Below are positions 29,501 through 40,275 of a DNA stretch of 64,000 nt, one piece after another. The DNA comes from Paralithodes platypus. Taxonomy: Eukaryota; Arthropoda; Malacostraca; Decapoda; Lithodidae. The position numbers and the translations under genes are program-made. The stretch's first letter is position 1; every line of letters starts with the position of its first letter. The stretch covers positions 21,541,158 to 21,605,157 of the forward strand of contig CM064538.1 of NCBI GenBank assembly GCA_032716605.1. Reading direction: 5' to 3'. The notes beneath the pieces were generated by a model. That model had not been told where the DNA came from. It did no database searches and was given only the letters and a program-made list of their open reading frames with translations.

Positions 29501-31847
29501 TATAGCAAGCTAATGATATTGTGGCTCCAGACCCTATCCACAACCCTCAACACAATCCACTATTAATATAACGTGTACCTGGTGTACCATAGCCGGTACA
29601 GTGTACCCCTATGTCAATATTGTGACCTCCATACCGGTCAGACCTTATATAGCAAGCTAATGATATTGTGGCTCCAGACCCTATCCACAACCCTCAACAC
29701 AATCCACTATTAATATAACGAGTACCTGGTGTACCATAGCCGGTACAGTGTACCCCTATGTCAATATTGTGACCTCCATACCGGTCAGACCTTATATAGC
29801 AAGCTAATGATATTGTGGCTCCAGACCCTATCCCCAACCCTCAACACAATCCACTATTAATATAACGAGTACCTGGTGTACCATAGCCGGTACAGTGTAC
29901 CCCTATGTCAATATTGTGACCTCCATACCGGTCAGACCTTACATAGCAAGCTAATGATATTATGGCTCCAGACCCTATCCACAACCCTCAACACAATCCA
30001 CTATTAATATAACGAGTACCTGGTGTACCATAGCCGGTACAGTGTACCCCTATGTCAATATTGTGACCTCCATACCGGTTAGACCTTACATAACAAGCTA
30101 ATGATATTGTGGCTCCAGACCCTATCCACAACCCTCAACACAATCCACTATTAATATAACGAGTATTTTGTACCATAGCCGGTACAGTGTACCCCTATGT
30201 CAATATTGTGACCTCCATACCGGTCAGACCTTACATAGCAAGCTAATGATATTTTGGCTCCAGACCCTATCCACAACCCTCAACACAATCCACTATTAAT
30301 ATAACGAGTACCTGGTGTACCATAGCCGGTACAGTGTACCCCTATGTCAATATTGTGACCTCCATACCAGTCAGACCTTACATAGCAAGCTAATGATATT
30401 GTGGCTCCAGACCCTATCCACAACCCTCAACACAATCCACTATTAATATAACGAGTACCTGGTGTACCATAGCCGGTACAGTGTACCCCTATGTCAATAT
30501 TGTGACCTCCATACCGGTCAGACCTCATATAGCAAGCTAATGATATTGTGGCTCCAGACCCTATCCACAACCCTCAACACAATCCACTATTAATATAACG
30601 AGTACCTGGTGTACCATAGCCGGTACAGTGTACCCCTATGTCAATATTGTGACCTCCATACCGGTTAGACCTTACATAGCAAGCTAATGATATTGTGGCT
30701 CCAGACCCTATCCACAACCCTCAACACAATCCACTATTAATATAACGAGTACCTGGTGTACCATAGCCGGTACAGTGTACCCCTATGTCAATATTGTGAC
30801 CTCCATACCGGTCAGACCATACATAACAAGCTAATGATATTGTGGCTCCAGACCCTATCCACAACCCTCAACACAATCCACTATTAATATAACGAGTACC
30901 TGGTGTACCATAGCCGGTACAGTGTACCCCTATGTCAATATGTTGACCTCCATACCGGTTAGACCTTACATAGCAAGCTAATGATATTGTGGCTCCAGAC
31001 CCTATCCCCAACCCTCAACACAATCCACTATTAATATAACGTGTACCTGGTGTACCATAGCCGGTACAGTGTACCCCTATGTCAATATTGTGACCTCCAT
31101 ACCGGTCAGACCTTACATAGCAAGCTAATGATATTTTGGCTCCAGACCCTATCCCCAACCCTTAACACAATCCACTATTAATATAACGAGTACCTGGTGT
31201 ACCATAGCCGGTACAGTGTACCCCTATGTCAATATTGTGACCTCCATACCGGTCAGACCTTACATAGCAAGCTAATTATATTATGGCTCCAGACCCTATC
31301 CACAACCCTCAACACAATCCACTATTAATATCACGAGTACCTGGTGTACCATAGCCGGTACAGTGTACCCCTATGTCAATATTGTGACCTCCATACCGGT
31401 CAGACCTCATATAGCAAGCTAATGATATTGTGGCACAAGACCCTATCCACAACCCTCAACACAATCCACTATTAATATAACGTGTACCTGGTGTACCATA
31501 GCCGGTACAGTGTACCCCTATGTCAATATTGTGACCTCCATACCGGTCAGATTTTATAAAGCAAGCTAATGATATTGTGGCTCCAGACCCTATCCCCAAC
31601 CCTCAACACAATCCACTATTAATATAACGAGTACCTGATGTACCATAGCCGGTACAGTGTACCCCTATGTCAATATTGTGACCTCCATACCGGTTAGACC
31701 TTACATAGCAAGCTAATGATATTGTGGCTCCAGACCCTATCCACAACCCTCAACACAATCCACTATTAATATAACGAGTACTTGGTGTACCATAGCCGGT
31801 ACAGTGTACCCCTATGTCAATATTGTGACCTCCATACCGGTCAGACC
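8592..31847. repeat. 147-bp satellite array, homogeneous block (about 158 monomers)
   Basis: About 23.3 kb of near-identical head-to-tail monomers. The exact 147-bp period can be read from successive TGTACCATAG occurrences at 16801, 16948 and 17095. The first kilobase is transitional. Most variation is at a few sites: C or T in GGTCAGACC/GGTTAGACC, TTACATAGC against CTCATATAGC or TTATATAGC, and TATTGTGG against TATTATGG. Each monomer contains two overlapping dyads, TGTACC-ATAGCC-GGTACA and GGTAC-AGT-GTACC. The array ends abruptly at 31847 inside a monomer, where Ty3/Gypsy-derived sequence begins. No transcription signal or protein is inferred. Confidence 0.98.
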
Positions 31848-32340
31848 GGGTTGGGCGTGATGGCACTCTGCGACTTAGTAGTTCCCAGGTGGAGGAGAGT
31901 TGTGGGAATGGGGCTATTGAACACGAGGACGGGGAAACATGTCATGTGAACCTGTTGGAGGAGTTTGTGAGGCAACCAACTGAACAGCCTACTGTCCCTG
32001 CGTTGGTCTGTAGCGGCCAAGGTGGAGGAGAGGGGGGCAGTAGGGCACAGGTGGAGGAGAGTTGGGATTGTCATGTCTCGGCGGAGCAGTGGTCGGGGGA
32101 CACGAGTCTGGTGGCTGTGGAAGCGCTAGAGCACCTGCCTGAGCAGCAGTGTGCAGCGCTCCAGCACCAGCTCGGTTCATACCCAACTGGTCGTGCCGAG
32201 CACCCGAGCCTCACAACTCATGCGGTGCAAGATGTTCCGCTGGCAGGTCACTTGAATGTTTTCAGACCGTTAGCCTCGTTGTTTCGGTGGTTCAAGGTGG
32301 GCGACGAAGCTTTGGCATGGTTGTCAGGTTAGGGTCGACC
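31848..32340 (+). pseudogene. Ty3/Gypsy pol remnant: linker upstream of reverse transcriptase
   Basis: An open frame of 147 codons (31889-32332) contains, around residues 80-120, LEHLPEQQCAALQHQLGSYP followed by THAVQDVPLAG. This resembles the stretch between protease and reverse transcriptase in animal Ty3/Gypsy Pol, where a Leu-Pro helix precedes a His-x-(V/I)-x-(D/V) segment just before the PYR motif. The expected PYR and RT core do not follow in frame, so the fragment is broken after about residue 120. The upstream part is acidic and Gly-rich with a repeated CAGGTGGAGGAGAGTTG (31887 and 32048). No LTR or gag is visible because satellite begins immediately to the left. Confidence 0.55.
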
Positions 32341-32699
32341 CGTGGCTGCCAAGGGTGGTGGTCAGGAGGACATTGAGAAGATTGGTGAGGTTGGCTGTGG
32401 AGTGGATGTGCCCGGTCGTCGCATAGCCTTCCAATGATGCTCTAGTCGAATGCAACAGCCCTACCATTTACCGACTATATCTTTGCCATGTCGCTGAAGG
32501 CGGTGATGCTGCGCAGGCAGATGTAGTCGTAAGGAATGCGGGGGTGCGCATGTACGGTATCGGCGGGGAAGCCTTAGCAATTATGAACTATGGGAGTGAC
32601 TGCACAGGTGGTACTGATTGTCCCTCTCTTGACCTGGCTCTTCTAGGGACGAAGGTGGAGAAGGAGGGAGGCTATAGTTTAGAAGCTGCTGTCTCGGCT
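32341..32699. other. Unassigned stretch between two Gypsy pol fragments
   Basis: No recognisable domain here. The sequence is probably more rearranged retrotransposon, because the right fragment (32700 onward) includes its own version of the pre-RT linker (EAGDSARLQLIPYR) even though another linker lies at 31889-32332. Two pol fragments therefore seem to be juxtaposed. Confidence 0.4.
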
Positions 32700-33340
32700 G
32701 AGTTGTGGGAGGGCACTAGGCATGTTGTTCATGAGGAGTTGTTTACTAGGCTGTGGCAGTACATTCGCATGTTTGTTCGCTTCTCCAGGCCTGATGTACG
32801 GGGTAGAATCCGACATGGAGGCTGGAGACAGTGCAAGGCTCCAGTTAATTCCCTACCGTATAAATCCTGCTCAACAGCCTGTCGTGAAAACAGAGCTAGA
32901 CGACATGTGGAAAAAGGGTCTGAGGGATAAAGGATATCGTGAGTGGTCGTTGCCAGTGAGTTTGCAACCTGAGTTGAGTGGCAAGATACGTGTGTATGAT
33001 GATTGCAAGAGTGTGGAAGCAATATCCCTGACAGACACCTATCCATTACCTAGAGTTGACGATACCATAGACCGCATCGGGGCTGCCTCGCTCGTCACGA
33101 AGGTAGAGCTAGTGAAAGGTTATTGGCAGGCCCCGTTGCCGGAAAGAGCGAAGAGAAATGCCAGTCTTGTGATGTACTGGGTAGTTTATCAGTGTCAGGT
33201 GTTGTTTTGCTGCCGGAACACAAGTTGGATGTGTGACATGCTAAGGGCACTGATAATGTTTTGGCTGATTGTTTGTCACGGGAGGGTTTGTTTGCAGGAG
33301 AACCCTCGCCGCTCAGTCAGTGTGTGTTGAGAGTGGAGAA
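32700..33340 (+). pseudogene. Ty3/Gypsy pol remnant: RT N-terminus joined to RNase H tail
   Basis: In the frame of 32722-33180 there is a PYRINP motif followed by an acidic helix, a Glu-Trp-Ser-Leu-Pro-Val segment, then DTYPLPRVDDTIDRIG and LVTKVELVKGYWQAPL. This is the start of a Ty3/Gypsy reverse transcriptase (fingers domain up to the GYWQ motif). Similarity then stops. From 33201 another frame reads LLPEHKLDV, a TGA stop (33234-33236), then KGTDNVLADCLSREG, which matches the end of Ty3/Gypsy RNase H. The RT catalytic core (YxDD) and most of RNase H are missing, so this is an internally deleted, frameshifted copy. No integrase is seen downstream. Confidence 0.75.
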
Positions 33341-35884
33341 AAATCAGGCTTGCCCCTGTAGAGCAGCCGTCAAAAACAAAATTAAAATTAAATAAAAACA
33401 AAATCACATAAAAACTCTTTCTTTTTTATAGTTAATTGTAAGTTGCCAATGTTATAGCTAAAGTCCTAAGTTGAACCTGTCTTTCACTTAGTAGGCTGGG
33501 CTCTGTGAAGCTCGCTCAGGGAGCATAGCAGGCTAAAATTATACTATTATGTTTGGGAGGGGTAATAAGATTTTCTTTATGCTAAAATGTTGTTTTATTT
33601 ATGATTGAGCTTTGCATTTCATTTCTGGTGGAGTGGCTGGTTGTGGCGGGTCTTGTCGGCATTCTGCCTTGTCAGATATGGTGCCACGCCTAATGTTGAG
33701 CGTCCCATATCTTGGGCGGGGTGTGACGCCTACCAGCGTTGGCAGAATCGCCTCTCGTTAGCCACTAGCGCTCACCAGGACAGTGAAATGGGCTACAGTT
33801 ATCAGAGAATGTTGTTCTTTCTTTCATAGTACTTGCATTGTTACAGACAGTCCAGTGGTGGTCTTTATTTTTGTCTGTGACAACGGGAAGTATTTTATAT
33901 CATGAGTAGAATATAAGATGCATTGTAGTATGAAGTTGAGAGAGAGAGCGAGCGGGCCGCGAGGGGGTAGTGAGTGTTGCCTCCCTCCTCCTCGCTCGGA
34001 GGAGTTTCCCGCCCGCGCGGGCTTTCTCTCGTCTTTGATTGGCTGGTGGTTCTTGGCGCGTCCTAGGGGCCTGCTGCCTTGTGACATATCGGCCTGTGAT
34101 TGGCCGACCGCCATGCCTTTGTGGGATCCTGAGGGTCCCGAGGAGCTACCCTCCTCAGAGCAGGCTAGGGACGCACACGACTAACATCCTTTTTACAACT
34201 GTTCCCCATATCTCCACCATTCTGATAGTCTCTCTCACTCAACTTCCTTTCTTTCATTCCTCTAATCTTTTAACGTCACAGCACTCCCTTTGGGTTCTGT
34301 GCACGATTTCATATCGGCCCATCGTATTGTGTGCGTCGCTCTCATATATATTTCCATGTATTAGAATAGGCTATAAGGGTTCTTAGTCTATGGAGGTTTG
34401 ATGACTCTGCGTGTGTCTCCCTCAGTGTCCTTAGTTTATGGAGGTTTGATGGCTCTTTTTGTGGGTCTCCCTCATTATCAGTAGTGCTCTGCTGGGTTAT
34501 TTAATGCTAGACTGGGATGAGGTTTCTGTTGTCGTTGTCACCGATGTGTGTATGGTTTGCTTATACCTACACGACTTCGACGGTTTCTGTGGTAGCCTAG
34601 GTTGTTCTTGTGGTTGTGCCTTTTGCGAGTGCAGTATCATGTTGTAAGAGGGCATTTGCCTACTACCTTATAACACAGTACTGCCTCTTTGCTTGACTTC
34701 AGAGGGATCGCCAGGGTAGAACCAGATACTTGAGATCTTGATCTACCAAGAGAGCATCCCGGTCATTAACGTAACTTTAATCATACCGCCTTAAGGACAA
34801 CGCTAGGCTATGAGCCTGTCTTGCTCAGCCACAGTTTCCTAACCTTGATATCCCAGCTAGACTTTATTCGCCGAGCAGACACTAGTTAGGACATGAGCTC
34901 TTTTGATATGTACCCATTATTATTCACAGCATTTATTAGTCTAGGTTGTTGTTGAGTTGCACAACCATAGCAGACTGTTTCGTTGATGAGGAAGTACTTC
35001 TTTTAGTGTCGAGCATTGCTGCCGTTGCGCATTTATAATATTCTCGTGTCAGTTAACATTATATGTCCTATCTTTTAGTGTATTCAGTCTACACGAGTGG
35101 TGTCCTGCCTCCTGCCTTTATATAATTTAAGATACGAGCATCTTATGAGCATCAGACTTTCTTCAGAAGTTTCCAGGTCTATGCTGTATTACTATACTTC
35201 ACTTTCTTTCAGATAGGAGTGAAGAGTTTATTGTTGTTTAGAGTAACTGTATTGAAGCATCTTTTTATTGTATTAAATCTTGCAGTGATTTAATTGATCT
35301 TTCCATAGCTTCCCTTTTATGCATTTTAACGTAACTTGCATCTTGTTTGTTATCAGGCTATACCAGTGTGGGTTAGCCTGAAGTAGAGTACATTTATGCC
35401 CAGTTAAGGATACCCCGTTATAGCAGATTAACTCTAGAGGGTATAGGTGTTTTTGTTCGCCGGCATATAAGTTCGAGGGTTTGGATCTAGCGAACCATTG
35501 TTGCATAGTGCCCTATTACTAGTCCAAGCATTAAGTGCCCTTGTTTTATTCGTAGCCCCGGTCGTAACACTACCGACAAATTTACAAATTAATCTAGAAG
35601 GGGGATCTAATGAATGTTTTTTTGTTTTAAAGTTTGGTGGAGGACTAGGGAGGAAACTAAAAACAAATAATAATAATAAACATATGAAATAATCGACACA
35701 AAAACAAACCCTTCCGCGAGGTACTGAAATACTTGCCAATGTATCAGAAATGGGTTGCACACATTCAATTCACGTCTGCCCTTTTTTTCGGGGTGGGGTC
35801 AACCTCTTTGATCTCTTCGTCCTTTGTTGCTGGATTTTGACTTCCATCGCGAACACGAGTTTAAGATATATGGATTATATTTAA
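33341..35884. other. Gene-free region, possible old LTR or promoter-like DNA
   Basis: No supported gene. The stretch 33930-34150 is GC-rich and contains two inverted CCAAT boxes (GATTGGCTGG at about 34038 and GATTGGCCGA at about 34098). An earlier segment, 33630-33690, shares a loose pattern with it (TGGCTGGT, then CTGCCTTGT, then ATAT). Both could be pieces of LTR-type regulatory DNA of a Gypsy element, but no LTR ends or primer-binding site could be established. A direct duplication of about 49 bp lies at 34387-34484 (both copies start TATGGAGGTTTGATG). A short match to the 3' end of the dispersed repeat described at 59225 lies at 35625-35660. Confidence 0.4.
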
Positions 35885-35888
35885 TTGA

Positions 35889-36235
35889 CCCTTCCTGTAC
35901 CAGTGACGTCTGTTTAACTTTATTATGGCTATTATTAGACGATTGTATTCAGTTTAAAAAGGGTCTCCATCAATTAACAGGCTTGGAACTATCTCACTAC
36001 CGTCTTGATAGCGTAATGCATAAATGCGCGGAATTTCGGTGTGAGTATCTTAGGTTCGAGTCCTTGGAGTGCCACATGTATTTCTTGATTTAATTTAATG
36101 AGTTTAGAAGTAAAGTTAGATGGTGAACAAATATGAATTAAGCCTTTTTACTACCACATATCCTTCTGAAATTGCATAAAATCGACTAGATATAGCTAGA
36201 ATAAAACTAACAAGACGTCGCCGGTACAGAAGGGG
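35889..36235. mobile_element. MITE, copy A (GTACCGGCGACGTC family)
   Basis: A 347-bp non-coding element. Its left end CCCTTCCTGTACCAGTGACG and right end GACGTCGCCGGTACAGAAGG are inverted repeats; the left inverted repeat extends through GTTTAACTTTATT to ACGATTGTATTCAG. It is flanked by TTGA on the left (35885-35888) and TTAA on the right (36236-36239), suggesting a TTAA-type target. Inside, GGTTCGAGTCC at about 36051 is a perfect match to a Pol III B-box consensus, but no full tRNA fold was found. The related copies at 40276-41272 and 48777-48984 support a real family. Confidence 0.7.
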
Positions 36236-36239
36236 TTAA

Positions 36240-36420
36240 TCAATGCTAGAAGTTTGCCGTAACCCATTCATTATTGGTGATGTATTTATTATCTTACCCT
36301 GGCAACTATTAGATTATATCCGACTCAGGAAGGATCTGTGGTAGCTAAGATTATTAAATGCTATAGTGGTTAGCCTTGTATTTGCTAGAGGGCCTTCCTA
36401 AGCTGAATACAATCATCTAA
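36240..36420. other. Flank of the long-TIR element, MITE-related
   Basis: No gene. Segments such as ACTATTAGATTATATCCGAC and CTAAGCTGAATACAATCATC loosely resemble the internal ends of the neighbouring MITE family, so the long-TIR transposon at 36421 may have landed in or beside a decayed MITE. Confidence 0.3.
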
Positions 36421-36859
36421 TAGTAGAGTCATTTTCAGAGCTTCCGTGACCGTGTTTAGGATACCAAAGTTTCTCAGTTAATTTAACAAGGGCAACTGAT
36501 GCTAAAAAAAATAAGCCCCCATACACCTCACCAAAATGACGGGAAAGTTGTTATTTTAGACGTTTTTCAAAATGGCCGCCGCCGTCATCTTAAAAAATTT
36601 ATGAAGTTCTATTTTTTGAAGTGAATGGCCAAAAATGACAATTTTGGTGTCTATTCCCACTAATTTTGGTGTCAGAAAACCAATGGGATGGCATAATTAA
36701 AAAATAATTAATAACTAATTACCAAATAATTCAGAGAATAAGAAAATAATTAAGAAAATCAATGGGATGGCATAATTCATGATTTAGAGTCCCATTAACC
36801 TCAACATCTAAGACAAATATGATGTTGTTAAATCCACTGAGAAACTTTGGTATCCTAAA
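36421..36859 (+). repeat. Left long terminal inverted repeat
   Basis: About 439 bp, inverted relative to 39794-40231. It starts TAGTAGAGTCATTTTC and its inner side ends ACTTTGGTATCCTAAA. Beyond 36859 the sequence continues CACGGTAACGGATCCTCTGA, which is a diverged inverted copy of the outer 40 bp, so the left TIR region by itself (36421 to about 36893) looks like a complete MITE with inverted ends. Internal landmarks shared with the right TIR include AAAATGGCC, GGTGTCTATTCCCACTAATT and a run of AATTA-rich DNA. Confidence 0.92.
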
Positions 36860-36992
36860 CACGGTAACGGATCCTCTGAAACTTACTCAAATAATATAAT
36901 ATATAATTTAAAATGTAAACCAACAATGTTGACTGATCGATTCCTTCTTTTTCAGGTTTGTTGCATCGAATTTGGCGTGAAGAATCATAAGC

Positions 36993-39768
36993 ATGGAACG
37001 TAGAGGTGTTAGTGATGTGCCGGACCCAGGACCTGGATTAAAATGCATATTATGTCAACATCCCTGTATAGCTGATGATAGTACGGACAAGACATCTGAT
37101 ACAAAGTGGGAGAATCTAAGGAGCAAGTGTTTTCGGTGGAAGTAACTTGATATATTTCAGCATGCCTATGTAGCAGTGGAGTGGGACAAGGGGCCTAAAG
37201 GCCTGTACATGCATAGTAAATGTTACACCCAGATCAGTAGTAATCGCTATATTCAGCAAGCACAGAATCGTAAACGGAAATCTGAACAGGAAGAAGTTCA
37301 AGCATCAACTTCAAGTCAACAACTCCCAGGAAATGTGCCTACAAAGCTTCGTTCTAGTACTGGAGTGGTTCATGATAAGAATCTCTGTGTGTGGTCTATG
37401 AAAGGACCACAAAAAACCAGTAATCCTGGCAAGTCCAAACTTTTGCTGCTGTCAACAGTAGACGCATGGAACCGGTTCAAGTTGCATACAGTTTGTCTGT
37501 CAGATGAGCCTATAAGAGAAAGATTGAATACCCTACTTGCATCTATCCCAGACAGTCGAACGGCGTTTGGATTGGAAATTCGTTATCATCGTGAATGTTG
37601 GCGCAATTATGTCAGCAACCCTCTGAAGGAGTCTTTTCCTGATGAAAAAAACAGAGCATCTGCAACATGTTTATCTTCGAGAGGCCCAAAAAATCTTCTT
37701 TCATCATGTCCGTCAAGTTATCTTTGAAGATCATGAAATCCGTACACTGCAAGGTCTTGTAAAGGATTACAAAGGCATTACTTCAAATTATGGTTACTAT
37801 TCCACAGCAAAGTCCAGTTTCGTGAAGGAAATTCTGATCAAGGAATTTGGAGATGACATAGCATTTCATGAACGAGGTCAGAAGAATGTGAGTGAACTGG
37901 TATATGATGCAAGAGCTGCAGGTTCATATCTTGAGGCTGCAATATCCTCTCTAGGTGTAAGTGACGATCAGCTGGTGAAGAATGTAGCTGGGCGACTCAG
38001 AGATCAGATCATCAAAACAAAAACTGTTCCTTGGCCTCCATACATGCATGAGCTAGAAGAATATGAAGACCTGAATGATCTCCTATTGAAGCTCATCACT
38101 TGGTTAAAGCACCCCACAAAGTCTGAAGTCGATGACAAGCCCCAAGTCAGATCAATTGCATCTATTTTGACCAGCTACATCACTGGAAGACGTACTGCAT
38201 TTGAGACAAACCTCGGTGTACTGCTACATGGTATGACAAAGAGCAGAGAAATGGTAGACATAACATAAGGATGGCCTGGGAATCAGTTACAATGATGTGC
38301 TTTTGCTTAGAGATTTCTGGGCAGTTACTGACCTGAAGCATTCAACTGAGTGTCCTTTTGAACTTTTTGAAGGAACACCGGCAATATGTATAGTCGACAA
38401 CGATGACTTCAAAAGTGACACTTTGACTGGAAGTGGCCAATCACATCGTACAAATGTCATGTTTGTTCAGCCAGACCTACCTAAGCTAAATCTACCTACC
38501 CTAGATGATGATAGACCAGTTGCAAATAGCACCTTGCCTTCGTACCTCTCTGATAGCCTCAAAGAACTTGGGAGCCAGATGCAAAGAATTGAACCATACA
38601 AAACAGTCAAGCGTGGTGAACCACCCATCAGACCAAGGATAACGGATGAACAACATCTGGACACAGTTCCTCAAGAATGAGAGGTGTCATCCATGCAATG
38701 GCCCGAGCTAAGGCAGACGGAACAAGACCAAAGCCAGAAGACCAGACTGTACCAGCCTTTTCTGGCTTCCAGGCCATGCTATCACCAGAAACCCAGAAAA
38801 GTCAAGCGATTTATCATATGACTTATCCTGATCCACCAAGCAAGACCATTCTGTATGATGCCCTGCGCAAGCTTGCAAAGGCAATTGATGACAAGAAGAT
38901 GCCATTTGCCATTATCGTCGGTGATCATCCTGTCTACGCATTATTGCTAGAATTGAAAAGTGAGAATCCAGAGATATTTGCTGACATATTGACATTCATG
39001 GGGCCCTTTCATATCCAGATGTCTTTCATCAATGCAATCTACAAAAGGTTCAAAGGCTCAGGCATTTCAGATGTACTGGTGGCTGCAGGCATCGTTGCAG
39101 ATGGATCCGTGGATCAAGCTCTGCGTGGAAAACACTTCAACCGCGGTGTGCGTTGCCTTCGACTCTTCTACGAGGCTTTACTCCAACACGCACTAGACAA
39201 ACGTTTGGAAGGTGCCACTCTGTGTGAAGAGATCCAGGCATCTCTCAATAAGTTACGCAGTTCAGTAGACCAACAAGAACTTAATGATGCACATGCTGAG
39301 TTAGAGAGCAATGCCGATCTCAAGGGGCTCGTTGAATCCCTATTCCAGAACTTAGATGGTGCTCCACTAGCAGAATTCTGGATTTCATTCTTGGAGATGG
39401 TAGAGATACTGACTCAAAATATACATGCTATAAGGACAAGAAGTCAGTGGTCAGTACTCAATAAAACGAAGATCATCAGACTGGTACCTGATTCTGACAG
39501 TCTACGACCACACTTAGAGCGCACCAATTACCTCACATATCTGCAGAAGAATTTCCAGCTTCAGAATCATCCATCACCAATTGGCCATGGATGGCACCTT
39601 GTAAATGGGTTATGCCTCCCAGTACGCTATACCCAACCTGCACTTCCATCATTCCTGGATCTTCTAAAAACTCCAAGTCATCCACAAATGGAGAGCAGCG
39701 ATGATGACAGCGGAAGTGATTCTGACAGTTGTGCATCATATTTATCCTGCAGTGATAGTGCATCTTAA
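36993..39768 (+). pseudogene. Decayed transposase-like protein of the long-TIR element
   Basis: Reading starts at ATG 36993 (MERRGVSDVPDPGPG). An N-terminal CxxC-type cluster (CILCQHPC) suggests a zinc-binding region. An in-frame TAA (37143-37145) is followed in the same frame by VEWDKGPKGLYMHSKCY. The frame shifts at an A7 run (37645-37651), near 38263 and near 38675. Later segments include CIVDNDDFKSDTLTGSGQSH, FAIIVGDHPVYALLLELK, LTFMGPFHIQMSF and LRGKHFNRGVRCLRLFYEAL; the C-terminal part has HPSPIGHGWHLVNGLCLPVR and an acidic Ser/Asp tail. I recall similar uncharacterised proteins in invertebrates but cannot name the family. Asp in DNDD and GDH are candidate catalytic residues only. The sequence after IHAIRTR (39420-39460) may hide an internal deletion. 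Position between the TIRs argues for a transposase role. Confidence 0.75.
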
Positions 39769-39793
39769 TGCAGTAGGTCTCATGTTTTATTAA

Positions 39794-40231
39794 TTTAGGA
39801 TACCAAAGTTTCTCAGTGGATTTAACAACATCATATTTGTCTTAGATGTTGAGGTTAATGGGACTCTAAATCATGAACTATGCCATCCCATTGATTTTCT
39901 TAATTATTTTCTTATTTACTTAATTATTTGGTAATTATTTATTAATTATTTTTAATTGTGCCATGCCATTGATCTTCTGACACCAAAATTAGTGGGAATA
40001 GACACCAAAATTGTCATTTTTGGCCATTCACTTCAAGAAATAGAACTTTATCAATTTTTTAAGATAACGGCGGAGGCCATTTTGAAAAACGTCTAAAATA
40101 ACAACTTTCCCGTCATTTTGGTGAGGTGTATGGGGGCTTATTTTTTTTAGCATCAGTTGCCCTTGTTAAATTCACTGAGAAACTTTGGTATCCTAAACAC
40201 GGTCACGGAAGCTCTGAAAATGACTCTACTA
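39794..40231 (-). repeat. Right long terminal inverted repeat
   Basis: About 438 bp, the reverse complement of 36421-36859 with scattered substitutions (estimated by eye at about 5 percent). It starts 26 bp after the transposase stop codon. Unlike the left repeat, its inner end stops at the TTTAGGATACC motif and lacks the extra 40 bp that would complete a MITE-like palindrome. Confidence 0.92.
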
Positions 40232-40275
40232 TAATATTTGTCAGAATGTAACAGGACGTCACTGGTGCTTCACTA

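Larger units (their letters stand above)
36421..40231 (+). mobile_element. Long-TIR DNA transposon of unrecognised superfamily
   Basis: A 3811-bp element delimited by near-identical terminal inverted repeats of about 438 bp. Both outer ends begin TAGTAGAGTCATTTTCAGAG. The flanks read TAA on each side (36418-36420 and 40232-40234), so the target duplication is TAA or possibly TA. Between the repeats lies one broken gene of about 920 codons on the plus strand. Each TIR contains near both of its own ends the motif TTTAGGATACCAAAGTTTCT in opposite orientations, so this motif occurs four times in the element. Superfamily not determined: neither the TIR nor the protein matches a DNA transposon I can name with confidence. 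The coding region is dead, but the TIRs are only slightly diverged. Confidence 0.88.

Noticed and set aside
8592..31847. CRISPR-like reading of the tandem repeats
   Set aside because: The repeats are contiguous 147-bp monomers without unique spacers, and the rest of the window is eukaryotic.
33918..34386. Small host genes at 33918-34184 and 34039-34386
   Set aside because: Overlapping frames in a GC-rich, promoter-like stretch with no domain or codon pattern; more likely regulatory or LTR-derived DNA.
37140..37165. Very short intron explaining the TAA at 37143
   Set aside because: A GT...AG reading (19 bp) is far below any workable intron length, and the frame continues unchanged after the stop, so a nonsense mutation is simpler.
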